64,000 nt of DNA, taken from a virus. Location of the stretch: the IMG/VR virus record IMGVR_UViG_3300025030_000074, positions 1 through 64,000 of that record; one strand, 5' to 3'. Positions 50,725 through 58,118 of this stretch are shown here, piece after piece. A program made the position numbers and the translations under genes. The notes beneath the pieces were generated by a model, which was not told the DNA's origin, made no database searches, and was given only the letters and a program-made list of their open reading frames with translations. Numbering within the stretch: position 1 is the stretch's first letter; each line of letters begins with the position of its first letter.

Positions 50725-51252
50725 ATGAAAGAAATATTATTAAAAGAAGGAGATGTAATAAAGCTAGAAAATGGAATGACAATTTATACGAAGATTCCTG
50801 AAATGTTTGTTTATGCAAACAGAAAAACAAGTAAGAAACTTACTGAAAGTGATGTTATCATAGGAAAAACATATTCAAACAAAACAAATATCATTGATAA
50901 CGTAAGCAATGTTATAGAAGCCATAACAGAAAGTTTTAACAGTGAAGGCTTTAACTTAAGTAGAAAAGATGCTAGGAAATTTGTTTTAAACAAGATAAAG
51001 ACTGTTGGAAAAAAGAAATTTACTGTTGATGAAGGGAAATTCGTTGTTACTAAAACTTTATATGAAGGGGGTGGAACAGGAATGGGACCTCATGATATTT
51101 ATCCTGATGGACATAGAATTTATTGTAAAAAGTTAAAGAATGATAAATTTGATGAAGATGGAACAGAAGTAAACTTTTACCAAAATGGTTGTTTCACCGC
51201 AGTAATATCCAATATTAAAGTAATTAGAACTATGAAAATGAAATTTGTTTAA
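50725..51252 (+). CDS. Unknown protein
   Basis: 175 residues. Beta-rich N-terminus (LLKEGDVIKLENGMTIYTKI) and a C-terminal half with LYEGGGTGMGPHDIYPDGHR and IYCKKLKNDKFDEDGTEVNF. The Gly/His loop could bind a phosphate or metal. First gene after the terminator, 16 bases from it. No family recognised. Confidence 0.65.
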   Translation: MKEILLKEGDVIKLENGMTIYTKIPEMFVYANRKTSKKLTESDVIIGKTYSNKTNIIDNVSNVIEAITESFNSEGFNLSRKDARKFVLNKIKTVGKKKFTVDEGKFVVTKTLYEGGGTGMGPHDIYPDGHRIYCKKLKNDKFDEDGTEVNFYQNGCFTAVISNIKVIRTMKMKFV

Positions 51253-51264
51253 TTTTAACAAAAA

Positions 51265-51387
51265 ATGACAATAAAAGAAAAGAGAAAATATGTTTTAGAC
51301 ATAATTGAAACTTGAGACAATGAATGTATTGAAGATGAATACAACGAACTTATAGCTGGTAAATACATTAAAAAGAAGAAAAAATGA
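51265..51387 (+). pseudogene. Small gene interrupted by an in-frame TGA
   Basis: Reads MTIKEKRKYVLDIIET, TGA (51313-51315), then DNECIEDEYNELIAGKYIKK with K-rich end and a TGA that overlaps the next start (ATGA at 51384). Leader AATTTTAACAAAAA precedes the ATG. The second half is coding-like, so a TGG to TGA change or recoding is possible. The neighbours use TGA as stop, which speaks against general recoding. Confidence 0.5.
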
Positions 51388-51641
51388 TTACAATTAAAAT
51401 CTATACGGAAAAAACTTATTACCTAAACAAAAGTGGTGATAAAGAATATTTAGATGGAGGAGAAGATGATAAAACTTTAATCAAAGCAGCAATACTTACA
51501 GGAAAAGGATTAAACACAGAGGAAGAATATGTTTGTTCTGTTTATGGAGAAACAAAAAAGGAGGCAGAAAAAGCATTTAAAAATTATTTAAAAGCAAACT
51601 TAAATCACCCACTAATATCACGAACAGAAACATTAAAATGA
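51384..51641 (+). CDS. Small protein, unknown
   Basis: 85 residues (ITIKIYTEKTYYLNKSGDKE, EYVCSVYGETKKEAEKAFKN). Beta-alpha pattern, found in small phage proteins with the ETKKEAEKA helix. Lies one base before the primase gene and overlaps the interrupted gene before. No function known. Confidence 0.62.
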   Translation: MITIKIYTEKTYYLNKSGDKEYLDGGEDDKTLIKAAILTGKGLNTEEEYVCSVYGETKKEAEKAFKNYLKANLNHPLISRTETLK

Positions 51642-51642
51642 A

Positions 51643-52674
51643 ATGGACTTCAAAAACATACGATATCCTCCAGAAGACTATTTTCTTACTGCTAAAAATA
51701 TCTTAAAAAGAATTACGGAATATGATATATTCAGATACTACACAAAAAGTGACTTTGAAATAGGAAAACCTTTCTCAAGTCCTTTAAGAGAGGACAAAAA
51801 TCCATCTTTTTCAATTTATTCTAATAGAAGAAACAAGTTAATGTTTAAAGATTTTGGAACAGGAACTTATGGAGATTGCTTTAGATTTGTTCAAAAAATG
51901 TATAATGTAGACTTTAAAGAATCCTTAAGAATAATAAGTTGCGACTTTAATTTAAATATGGGTAAGTTATCAAAGGAAGAAATAAAATCAGTAATACCAT
52001 TGATAGGACTGAAACCTATAATCAAACGAAAGTCTATATTAGAAATTGTATCACAGTCTTTTACACATACAGATTTTATGTATTGGAAACAATATGGAAT
52101 ATCTATAAATACCTTACTGAAATTTAGAGTAAACTCTTGTAAGCAGGTTCTTGTAAACGGAAATCCTATTGCCTTTTATAGAAAGAATAATCCAATATAT
52201 TCTTATACTCTTTCCAGCGGATATAAAGTATATAGACCTTTTTCAAAAAAATATAAGTGGTTTTCATCAAAAACAGATTCCAGATTTGATCACGATATCC
52301 AAGGTATGAAAGAACTTCCTAAAGAAGGGGAACTTTTGGTGATTACCAAATCCCTTAAAGACGTTATGGTATTAGATACTTTTAAAATACCAGCCATAGC
52401 ACCTCATTCTGAAATTTACTTAATAGAGATAGAAAATATGGAATCTCTAAAAAAACGATTCAAAAGAATTGCTGTCTTATACGATATAGATAAGACAGGT
52501 TACATTTTTTCGGAAATGCTATGCGATATGTACGATTTAGAAAGAATTTTTATAACAGATGAATATTGTATATTTAACAAGACTGGAAAAGAGATAAAAG
52601 ATATTTCCGATTATAGAAAAGAAAATGGAACAAAAAAAACGAAAGAATTATTGAATAAAATATTATGTTTTTAG
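51643..52674 (+). CDS. DNA primase with TOPRIM domain
   Basis: 343 residues. N-terminal half: PFSSPLREDKNPSFSIYSNR and LMFKDFGTGTYGDCFRFVQK, the DnaG-type primer-synthesis start without visible zinc cysteines. TOPRIM: LLVITKSLKDVMVLDTF (Glu replaced by Ser/Lys region) and IAVLYDIDKTGYIFSEML with the DxD-like metal site. It supplies primers for the family A polymerase next to the DnaB-like helicase. The Cys4 zinc site of cellular primases is lacking. Confidence 0.85.
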   Translation: MDFKNIRYPPEDYFLTAKNILKRITEYDIFRYYTKSDFEIGKPFSSPLREDKNPSFSIYSNRRNKLMFKDFGTGTYGDCFRFVQKMYNVDFKESLRIISCDFNLNMGKLSKEEIKSVIPLIGLKPIIKRKSILEIVSQSFTHTDFMYWKQYGISINTLLKFRVNSCKQVLVNGNPIAFYRKNNPIYSYTLSSGYKVYRPFSKKYKWFSSKTDSRFDHDIQGMKELPKEGELLVITKSLKDVMVLDTFKIPAIAPHSEIYLIEIENMESLKKRFKRIAVLYDIDKTGYIFSEMLCDMYDLERIFITDEYCIFNKTGKEIKDISDYRKENGTKKTKELLNKILCF

Positions 52675-52895
52675 ATGAATGTACAGATAAAGAGATAAAA
52701 GATGCAGCAATGAGGTTGTTCAATTCAAACGAAGAACATCATGAATGCTGGGTAGAAGAACCAGAGGTTAACAGACAATTAGGAGTAGTTATTCTTTCTG
52801 TTACAGAAAGTAAAGAGGGTCCTATTTGGGAAGAAGTTATAAGTTTTGAAGATGTTAGCCCCTTTATAAAGATAGATGAAAAAGATTATGAGTGA
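52665..52895 (+). CDS. Small acidic protein
   Basis: 76 residues, acidic (DECTDKEIKDAAMRLFNSNE, HHECWVEEPEVNRQLG, FEDVSPFIKIDEKDYE). Overlaps primase and the following gene. No family recognised. Confidence 0.6.
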   Translation: MFLDECTDKEIKDAAMRLFNSNEEHHECWVEEPEVNRQLGVVILSVTESKEGPIWEEVISFEDVSPFIKIDEKDYE

Positions 52896-53454
52896 TGATA
52901 TAGTAATAGAAATTCCTGAATTCATTACCCATGTAGTTTTATCCAAAAATAGAAGAATAAAATACAAAACCGATAAGAAGGGAAAACTAGTTATAGCTAA
53001 TCCAAGAACTGCGGGAAAAGAAAGAAAATGGAAGATTAATGGACAGTCTCTGTACTCAGGAATGAATCATTACTTACGTTCAAAAGTCATAAAGGAAATA
53101 AAGAAGTACCTATATGAATATATAAGACCTATTCCCGTAATAAATGAATTTCCTATATGCATAGAATTAATAATCTACGATACAGAGGGGGTTTTTAACA
53201 AAAAAGGAATCCTTGTAAGCAGTTGGGATTTAGGAAACAAAGAGTTTATATGGATGAAATGCTTTGAAGATGCTTTATGTGGAAACGTAGATTTTCATTT
53301 AGAAGGAGACAAATATGTTCCTCAAAAAGATAAGTATCCAGCGAAGATTAAAGATGACTCCATAGAATTTATATCAAGAAGAGTTTGTTCTTTTATAAAA
53401 GTAGCAGATTCAAAAGACAGAAAATTAGTTTTTAAAATTAATAAAACAGAATAA
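52876..53454 (+). CDS. RusA-like Holliday junction resolvase, putative
   Basis: 192 residues (a start at Met 5 is also possible). The centre SWDLGNKEFIWMKCFEDALC, with KDDSIEFISRR later, follows the RusA pattern of an Asp-rich core (D-x-x-N, D, DD) for metal-dependent cutting of four-way junctions. The N-terminal part has PRTAGKERKWKINGQSLYSG. The match is by pattern; some acidic positions are shifted. Neighbours are recombination genes. Confidence 0.6.
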   Translation: MKKIMSDDIVIEIPEFITHVVLSKNRRIKYKTDKKGKLVIANPRTAGKERKWKINGQSLYSGMNHYLRSKVIKEIKKYLYEYIRPIPVINEFPICIELIIYDTEGVFNKKGILVSSWDLGNKEFIWMKCFEDALCGNVDFHLEGDKYVPQKDKYPAKIKDDSIEFISRRVCSFIKVADSKDRKLVFKINKTE

Positions 53455-53864
53455 TGATAAACAGAAATTATAAAGTAAAGGATTTAGTAGGAAAAAATGT
53501 TAGAATAATTGATAATAGAGCAGGTCATGGAATTCCTTTAGGAACTGTATTTCAAATTTATAAAACTTCTATACCCAATCCAGAAAGTTTTATCACAGAT
53601 TCTACTCAACTTTATGCTCCTACTAACATTTCTCTGTGTTATTTTAGGTTATCGGAAGTTGAATTTGCAGAAGATACCATAGCAAGTATTAAAAAAAGTA
53701 TATCAGAATTAACAGATAAACTTAAATTTATGGAAGAATCCCATATAGAAACTTTTGATGAAAAAAAATATAAAATCTACAAATTGACAAAAATAATGGA
53801 AGATAAAAAATTAAGTAGAGAAGATAAGAGTAATGCAATATACGATTTTACGGAATCTTTATGA
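53454..53864 (+). CDS. Unknown protein with beta-barrel-like start
   Basis: 136 residues. YKVKDLVGKNVRIIDNRAGHGIP is like a small barrel, followed by CYFRLSEVEFAEDTIASIKK and a helical end (LKFMEESHIETFDEKKYKI). Overlaps both neighbours by 1-4 bases, so translation is coupled with the exonuclease. No family recognised. Confidence 0.62.
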   Translation: MINRNYKVKDLVGKNVRIIDNRAGHGIPLGTVFQIYKTSIPNPESFITDSTQLYAPTNISLCYFRLSEVEFAEDTIASIKKSISELTDKLKFMEESHIETFDEKKYKIYKLTKIMEDKKLSREDKSNAIYDFTESL

Positions 53865-54961
53865 AAAGTATAGAAAAAGAAATAGAAAAAGAACCTAAAG
53901 AAAACTATTACGACATAAAAGCAGTAAGCAGCACTTCTCTTGGATGGTTTGAAAGAAGTCCAAAACTTTACAAACGATTAACAGATGGAGAAAGAGAAAA
54001 AACAATTTCTTCTTACATGAAACTAGGAACTGCTATTCACTCTGCAATCCTAACTCCAGAAAAATTTAGAGAAAATTATATAAGAGTACGTGACAAGATA
54101 ACAGGAAAAATGGGAATCTATGTGGAGGCTTTTGTTGATGTATTAGTTTCTGGGGTTTCAGAAGAAGCTGCCCATGAAATAGCATATATGAAGGCAGAAT
54201 ACAAACTTCCTCCGGAAACTGTTATGAAATCTTTTGATACAGAAGAGATAAAATCCTATGTTAGATTCCTTTACAACAACGCAGGTAAAACGTTTCTTAA
54301 TGAAGAAGAATGGAAAACTGTTGAAACTTGTAAGGAATCTGTGTTAAAACATAAAGAAGTATCCAGAATTTTTGATACATCAAATTTAGAATTAGAATCA
54401 TATACAGAACAAGAAATATATTGGAAAGAACCAGAAAGTTCCTTAGATTTAAAATCTAAAATAGACAGAATAGTAGTAGATAATGATAAACAAGTCATAT
54501 ATCTAATTGACATAAAAAGTACCTCAAAAGATGTACATATTCACAATAGAACTCCTGCTTTTATTTCTGCCATAAAGCAGTTATCCTTTTATAGAGATGC
54601 TGTTGGTCAATGGTTTTGGAAACTTCATAACATGGACGCTTTTATAGACTATAAACTTCCCAACAGAAATAAAGTAGGTTATAGTATAATACCATATATC
54701 ATAACAGTTCAAACAACAGAAGATTTTGAAACTGTAATATATCAAATTGATAATGAAATTTTAGATATAGCTAAAGAAGGAGGAATAATAAATAGTCCTT
54801 CTTCAGAGCTCTTTTCTAAAATAAGAGGATTTATGGATATTTTGAAGGATATTGAGTGGCATAAGAAAAATAATTTGTGGGAATATCCAAGATACTACTA
54901 TGATAATGATGGTATAGTACGTTGTAATGCAAGAGAAAACAGAATTAAAGGACGTAAATGA
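53861..54961 (+). CDS. PD-(D/E)XK exonuclease (RecE/Cas4-like)
   Basis: 366 residues. AVSSTSLGWFERSPKLYKRL, then MKLGTAIHSAILTPEKF form the conserved lead-in of phage exonucleases; SSLDLKSKIDRIVVDND, then YLIDIKSTSKDVHIH gives the active-site D and D-x-K, then QLSFYRDAVGQWF the QxxxY-like motif. It resects DNA ends, giving 3' tails for the Sak4-like protein and SSB. The following gene overlaps by 35 bases. Confidence 0.87.
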   Translation: MKSIEKEIEKEPKENYYDIKAVSSTSLGWFERSPKLYKRLTDGEREKTISSYMKLGTAIHSAILTPEKFRENYIRVRDKITGKMGIYVEAFVDVLVSGVSEEAAHEIAYMKAEYKLPPETVMKSFDTEEIKSYVRFLYNNAGKTFLNEEEWKTVETCKESVLKHKEVSRIFDTSNLELESYTEQEIYWKEPESSLDLKSKIDRIVVDNDKQVIYLIDIKSTSKDVHIHNRTPAFISAIKQLSFYRDAVGQWFWKLHNMDAFIDYKLPNRNKVGYSIIPYIITVQTTEDFETVIYQIDNEILDIAKEGGIINSPSSELFSKIRGFMDILKDIEWHKKNNLWEYPRYYYDNDGIVRCNARENRIKGRK

Positions 54962-55505
54962 AGAAGTTAAAGTAAAAGAAAAACCAAAGAGAAAGAAGAC
55001 AAAAGCAACTTCTTTTATACTTCCTATGTTGGGAAAATCCATATACTTTTTTAACTCTTATCTTCTTAACTGTTATGTAGGAGATAAGGAACTTATAGAA
55101 AAGTATCCGAATCATATCTTCGTCTTATTAAAGATTGAAGATAAAGAGGAATATAGGACGATAAAAAAGGAAATGGAAAGTTTGAAAACCTTTATTGAAA
55201 GTTACAATCCTATGGAAAATAAAACAGAGATGTTTATATTTTCTATACCAAAGATATACAAAAAGGATTATGAACTTTTTTTAAGGGGAAAATATTCAGA
55301 ATTTTCCAACAAATTAAAAGAAGAGGTTATGGTATTAAATAAAGTAAATAAAGACAGCGTAATTTATGCTGCATTTACTAGAGCGACTTGGCTTAGGAAA
55401 AATTGGGAAGATCAATTAAACTGTAAGATTCCATATTATCAAGAAGTCTTGTCAATTCCTAACCTTAAAAATGAGATTTATAATAACAAAAACTTTATAT
55501 TTTAA
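54927..55505 (+). CDS. Unknown protein
   Basis: 192 residues. Charged start (KDVNEEVKVKEKPKRKKTK) then a compact fold (LPMLGKSIYFFNSYLLNCYV, HIFVLLKIEDKEEYRTIKK, AAFTRATWLRKNWEDQLNCK). Probably conserved in this phage group as part of the replication block, but no family recognised. Followed by a hairpin at 55508. Confidence 0.65.
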   Translation: MQEKTELKDVNEEVKVKEKPKRKKTKATSFILPMLGKSIYFFNSYLLNCYVGDKELIEKYPNHIFVLLKIEDKEEYRTIKKEMESLKTFIESYNPMENKTEMFIFSIPKIYKKDYELFLRGKYSEFSNKLKEEVMVLNKVNKDSVIYAAFTRATWLRKNWEDQLNCKIPYYQEVLSIPNLKNEIYNNKNFIF

Positions 55506-55507
55506 CA

Positions 55508-55537
55508 AGGAAGGGGTATTATATTGCCCCTTCCTTA
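55508..55537 (+). terminator. Strong hairpin, terminator-like
   Basis: AAGGAAGGGG (55508-55517) pairs perfectly with CCCCTTCCTT (55528-55537). The following AATTTAT is a weak T run. It ends the replication block. Confidence 0.65.
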
Positions 55538-55543
55538 ATTTAT

Positions 55544-56017
55544 ATGAAAACAAAAAATAAATACGTATTTTATGATGGTCAACAAATACTTATTCCAAAT
55601 AAAAAAAGTATAGGAAAACCAATAGGAGAATCTAAGATTATAAAGAATGCAGTAGGAAGAGGAAATAATTTTTTATATTTATATATTGATGATAAACACA
55701 CAGGTAAACCAAAATATTTTCTTTCAAACTTATGCAATATAGATTTTCAAATAACTAGATCAATGAATACTTTTAAAGAAATAGTTGAAGAAGAGATAGC
55801 AGATGAATTTTCAAAAGAAGATTTAACGCCTCTTAGTGTAATTGAGAATCCTTTACCTTATGTATTAAATGAGGATACAGAACCCAGAATTAGTACTAGT
55901 TCTACCGGACATTCCAATGGTTATACTATTAGTTCCGACTGGTTTGATAGAACAGTAGAAACATTAAGGGCATCCACATCAACACAAATAAATCAAAATG
56001 AAAATACAAATAGGTGA
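55544..56017 (+). CDS. Unknown barrel-like protein
   Basis: 157 residues. YVFYDGQQILIPNKKSIGKP and FLYLYIDDKHTGKPKYFLSN in the first half, an acidic middle and a Ser/Thr-rich tail (RISTSSTGHSNGYTISS). The IGKPIGESKIIKNAVGRG stretch resembles SKGVSISKCGAIKRAI in the next protein, so the two are likely paralogues. Function unknown. Confidence 0.62.
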   Translation: MKTKNKYVFYDGQQILIPNKKSIGKPIGESKIIKNAVGRGNNFLYLYIDDKHTGKPKYFLSNLCNIDFQITRSMNTFKEIVEEEIADEFSKEDLTPLSVIENPLPYVLNEDTEPRISTSSTGHSNGYTISSDWFDRTVETLRASTSTQINQNENTNR

Positions 56018-56273
56018 TAAAATAGAAATCCCCAATAGAAAATCGAAGGGAGTTTCTATATCAAAATGTGGAGCAATAAAAAGGGCTATAAATATGGAAC
56101 AACCTTATTTATATGTAATTAAAATTTTACCTGAAAATTTATTAGTATTAAATGATGTTAACTTTCCCGATAAGAAAAAAGATTTAAAGGGGTCATATTT
56201 TTTAATGAATGAAGTCAAAAAATGGAAAAAGAAAAGAGTTAAAAAGCCACAAAAGAGAACAAGAAGAACTTGA
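55998..56273 (+). CDS. Small paralogue of the preceding protein
   Basis: 91 residues. IQIGDKIEIPNRKSKGVSIS and KCGAIKRAINMEQPYLYVIK align with the first half of the 157-residue neighbour. The C-terminus is very basic (VKKWKKKRVKKPQKRTRRT), suitable for nucleic acid contact. Overlaps its neighbour by 20 bases. Confidence 0.6.
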   Translation: MKIQIGDKIEIPNRKSKGVSISKCGAIKRAINMEQPYLYVIKILPENLLVLNDVNFPDKKKDLKGSYFLMNEVKKWKKKRVKKPQKRTRRT

Positions 56274-56364
56274 AGAATATTTATTAAGCAAATTAAGAAG
56301 TAAAGCTGTCGCCACCCATTGGAAAAATGGAAGAGAATCTAAAAATGATTTATGCATAAAATAG
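56209..56364 (+). CDS. Possible 51-residue basic helical protein
   Basis: Reads MKSKNGKRKELKSHKREQEE then LEEYLLSKLRSKAVATHWKN. It overlaps the previous gene by 65 bases in another frame and the next start by 13. The second half (56274-56351) has no other coding explanation, which supports it. Confidence 0.4.
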   Translation: MKSKNGKRKELKSHKREQEELEEYLLSKLRSKAVATHWKNGRESKNDLCIK

Positions 56365-56933
56365 GGGATTTAATAATAGCTGTAGAAAGTTATAGTGTTG
56401 TAAAACCTGGAGAAATAGGACGAATAGTAGATATGACATTACCTACTTCTAATATAAGTTCAATGTTCGTTGTACAGTTTAACAATCATATTGGTAATTT
56501 GTACTTTTCCACTTTAGATTTTACTAAAAAGATAAAGGATATTGTCCTCAATACTTCTGAAATATCTGATCAGATTAAGACAACAGGTTTTCTAAAAAAT
56601 ATAACCTCTATAAACCTTATTGTTGAATACGACAATGACTTTTACCTTTATAAACAGATGGGTCAATTTTTTAATACCTATTATGAAAATTTAATTTGTC
56701 AAAAGTTAGGACAAGTTAGTTGGTATCCTATAAAAATAGACGAAATAAAAAGATTCATATACTTAGATAACAATGAAGATAAAAAACTCTTTAAATCCTT
56801 TAAAGTAGGAGATTACGCTTATTATGAAGGAAATAAGGCTACAATTATGAACTTAATAGGAAAAAAGGCTTCTATATTACTTGATGGATCTGTTAACATG
56901 ATAATAATAGAAAGAAAATATCTTAAATCGTAG
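56352..56933 (+). CDS. SH3/KOW-like barrel protein (NLIGK family, member 3)
   Basis: 193 residues. HKIGDLIIAVESYSVVKPGE and FKVGDYAYYEGNKATIMN-LIGKKASILLDGS are the two barrel units; the second shares the NLIGK turn with proteins at 39501 and 41985. A middle part (FLKNITSINLIVEYDNDFYL) is unrelated. Function unknown. Confidence 0.62.
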   Translation: MHKIGDLIIAVESYSVVKPGEIGRIVDMTLPTSNISSMFVVQFNNHIGNLYFSTLDFTKKIKDIVLNTSEISDQIKTTGFLKNITSINLIVEYDNDFYLYKQMGQFFNTYYENLICQKLGQVSWYPIKIDEIKRFIYLDNNEDKKLFKSFKVGDYAYYEGNKATIMNLIGKKASILLDGSVNMIIIERKYLKS

Positions 56934-56974
56934 TTATTAACTAACATATTTATTAACAATTAAAACTTAAAATT

Positions 56975-57058
56975 ATAACAAAAAGACTTGAAGCATTTTT
57001 AACAGAGGAAGATAGATTAGTATTGACTTTACAAGAAATAGAGGACTGGACACAATGA
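56975..57058 (+). pseudogene. Small coding remnant lacking an ATG
   Basis: The frame TKRLEAFLTEEDRLVLTLQE then IEDWTQ ends in TGA overlapping the phosphoesterase start. A normal leader (ACAATTAAAACTTAAAATT) stands before it, but the expected ATG is ATA (56975), with ATT before it. Either an unusual start codon is used or the start was lost by mutation. Confidence 0.4.
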
Positions 57059-57674
57059 ATATAAACAATTTAAAACCTAATAGTCCGCAGGAAAACCATA
57101 AAATATGGTTCACTGCGGACACTTAGCGCACTACTGGCATAAAAATATAGCAGGTCCAAAAGTAAGTGTTTGGAAAGATGGATATAGAGGCTTTGAAGAT
57201 GAAGTAGAGATGTCTCATCATATAGTAAAAGTCTTTAATCAAACTATGAAAGAGGAAGATATCCTTTACCATCTTGGAGATTGGTCTTTTGGCGGAATTC
57301 AAAATATTTGGAACTTTAGAAAACAATTAAGAATTAAAACAATTCACCTTATTTTAGGTAACCATGATCAACATATAAAAGGAAACAAAATACTTCCAGA
57401 GATAATTATTCCAGCAAGAAGTATATTTACATCTGTTCAAAATGCATTAGATATTGTTATTGATAAACGGGAAATATTTATGAATCATTATCCCTATGTA
57501 ACATGGCCACATAAAGATAAAGATGCCATAATGTTATGCGGGCACATACATGGAAAGATGAATAAAGAAAACATCGGTAGTGGGAGACTTGATGTGGGAA
57601 TAGATTCAGCAAAACTTATACTAGGAGAATATAGACCTTTCTCTTTAGAAGAAGTTATTAAACTAACACATTAA
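57055..57674 (+). CDS. Calcineurin-like phosphoesterase with N-terminal frameshift
   Basis: From ATG 57055 the frame reads to KIWFTADT and a TAG stop at 57124-57126. The continuing frame (usable from ATG 57105, 189 codons) gives HLAHYWHKN, then YHLGDWSFG, LILGNHDQH, MNHYPYVTWP and LCGHIHG. Normal family members have a joined FTxDTHxGH motif; here four bases are missing, or one base is re-read, exactly in it. So the metal-binding Asp and His are in different frames. Options are mutation, sequencing error or programmed shift; no classic slippery heptamer is present. Confidence 0.75.
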
Positions 57675-57676
57675 CT

Positions 57677-57952
57677 ATGAAAGCAATACTTGAATTTGAT
57701 TTAGATAATCCAGATGAAGAAATGGCGCATAAAAGAGCTTGTAAAGCTCTTGATATGGCTTGTGTATTATTTGAGATAGAGCATAATTTAAAGAAAAAAT
57801 GTGAATACAAAGTAGAAGAAAATAGAAGAGAAACTGGTGAAACATTACAAGTTCCAATGCTTAATCCCTCTGATGGAATAGATTTAGTTTTTAATGAAAT
57901 AAGAAATCTCTTTGAAGAGAATAATATTAACTTAGAAGAAATAATTAACTAA
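57677..57952 (+). CDS. Small protein, unknown
   Basis: 91 residues. LEFDLDNPDEEMAHKRACKA and LDMACVLFEIEHNLKKKCEY match a style common in phage proteins of Bacteroidota and Firmicutes with a DLDNPxDxxxHKxAxKA start, usually of unknown role. Last plus-strand gene; a stem-flanked RNA region follows immediately. Confidence 0.68.
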   Translation: MKAILEFDLDNPDEEMAHKRACKALDMACVLFEIEHNLKKKCEYKVEENRRETGETLQVPMLNPSDGIDLVFNEIRNLFEENNINLEEIIN

Positions 57953-58081
57953 ATAATAAAGCAACAACAAGTAACTAAACTAATAACCTTAAGCGCCATC
58001 GTGGGAAAGCTGAGGTGACATACGTAGGTCTTCCTGTTTAAAAAGAGAAGAAGAAATTGAGGAAAGTTGTTGCTTTATTAT
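57953..58081. ncRNA. Candidate structured RNA closed by a perfect 16-bp stem
   Basis: ATAATAAAGCAACAAC (57953-57968) pairs perfectly with GTTGTTGCTTTATTAT (58066-58081). Inside lie ACCTTAAGC/GCTGAGGT (57986 region, one bulge), a short CCA-TCG-TGG loop hairpin and a TACGTA palindrome. It sits between converging genes, touching the stop of the 91-residue gene. It may be the 3' end of that message, a two-way end signal or a separate RNA. The strand used is not clear. Confidence 0.6.
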
Positions 58082-58118
58082 AATCTAAATCTAAATAAAC
58101 TGTAAAAACAATAGATTT

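Noticed and set aside
51265-51387. Genome-wide TGA or TAG reassignment as in some crAss-like phages
   Set aside because: TAA, TGA and TAG all end genes here at sensible overlaps (for example TAG at 30468 and many ATGA junctions), and only one small gene has an internal TGA.
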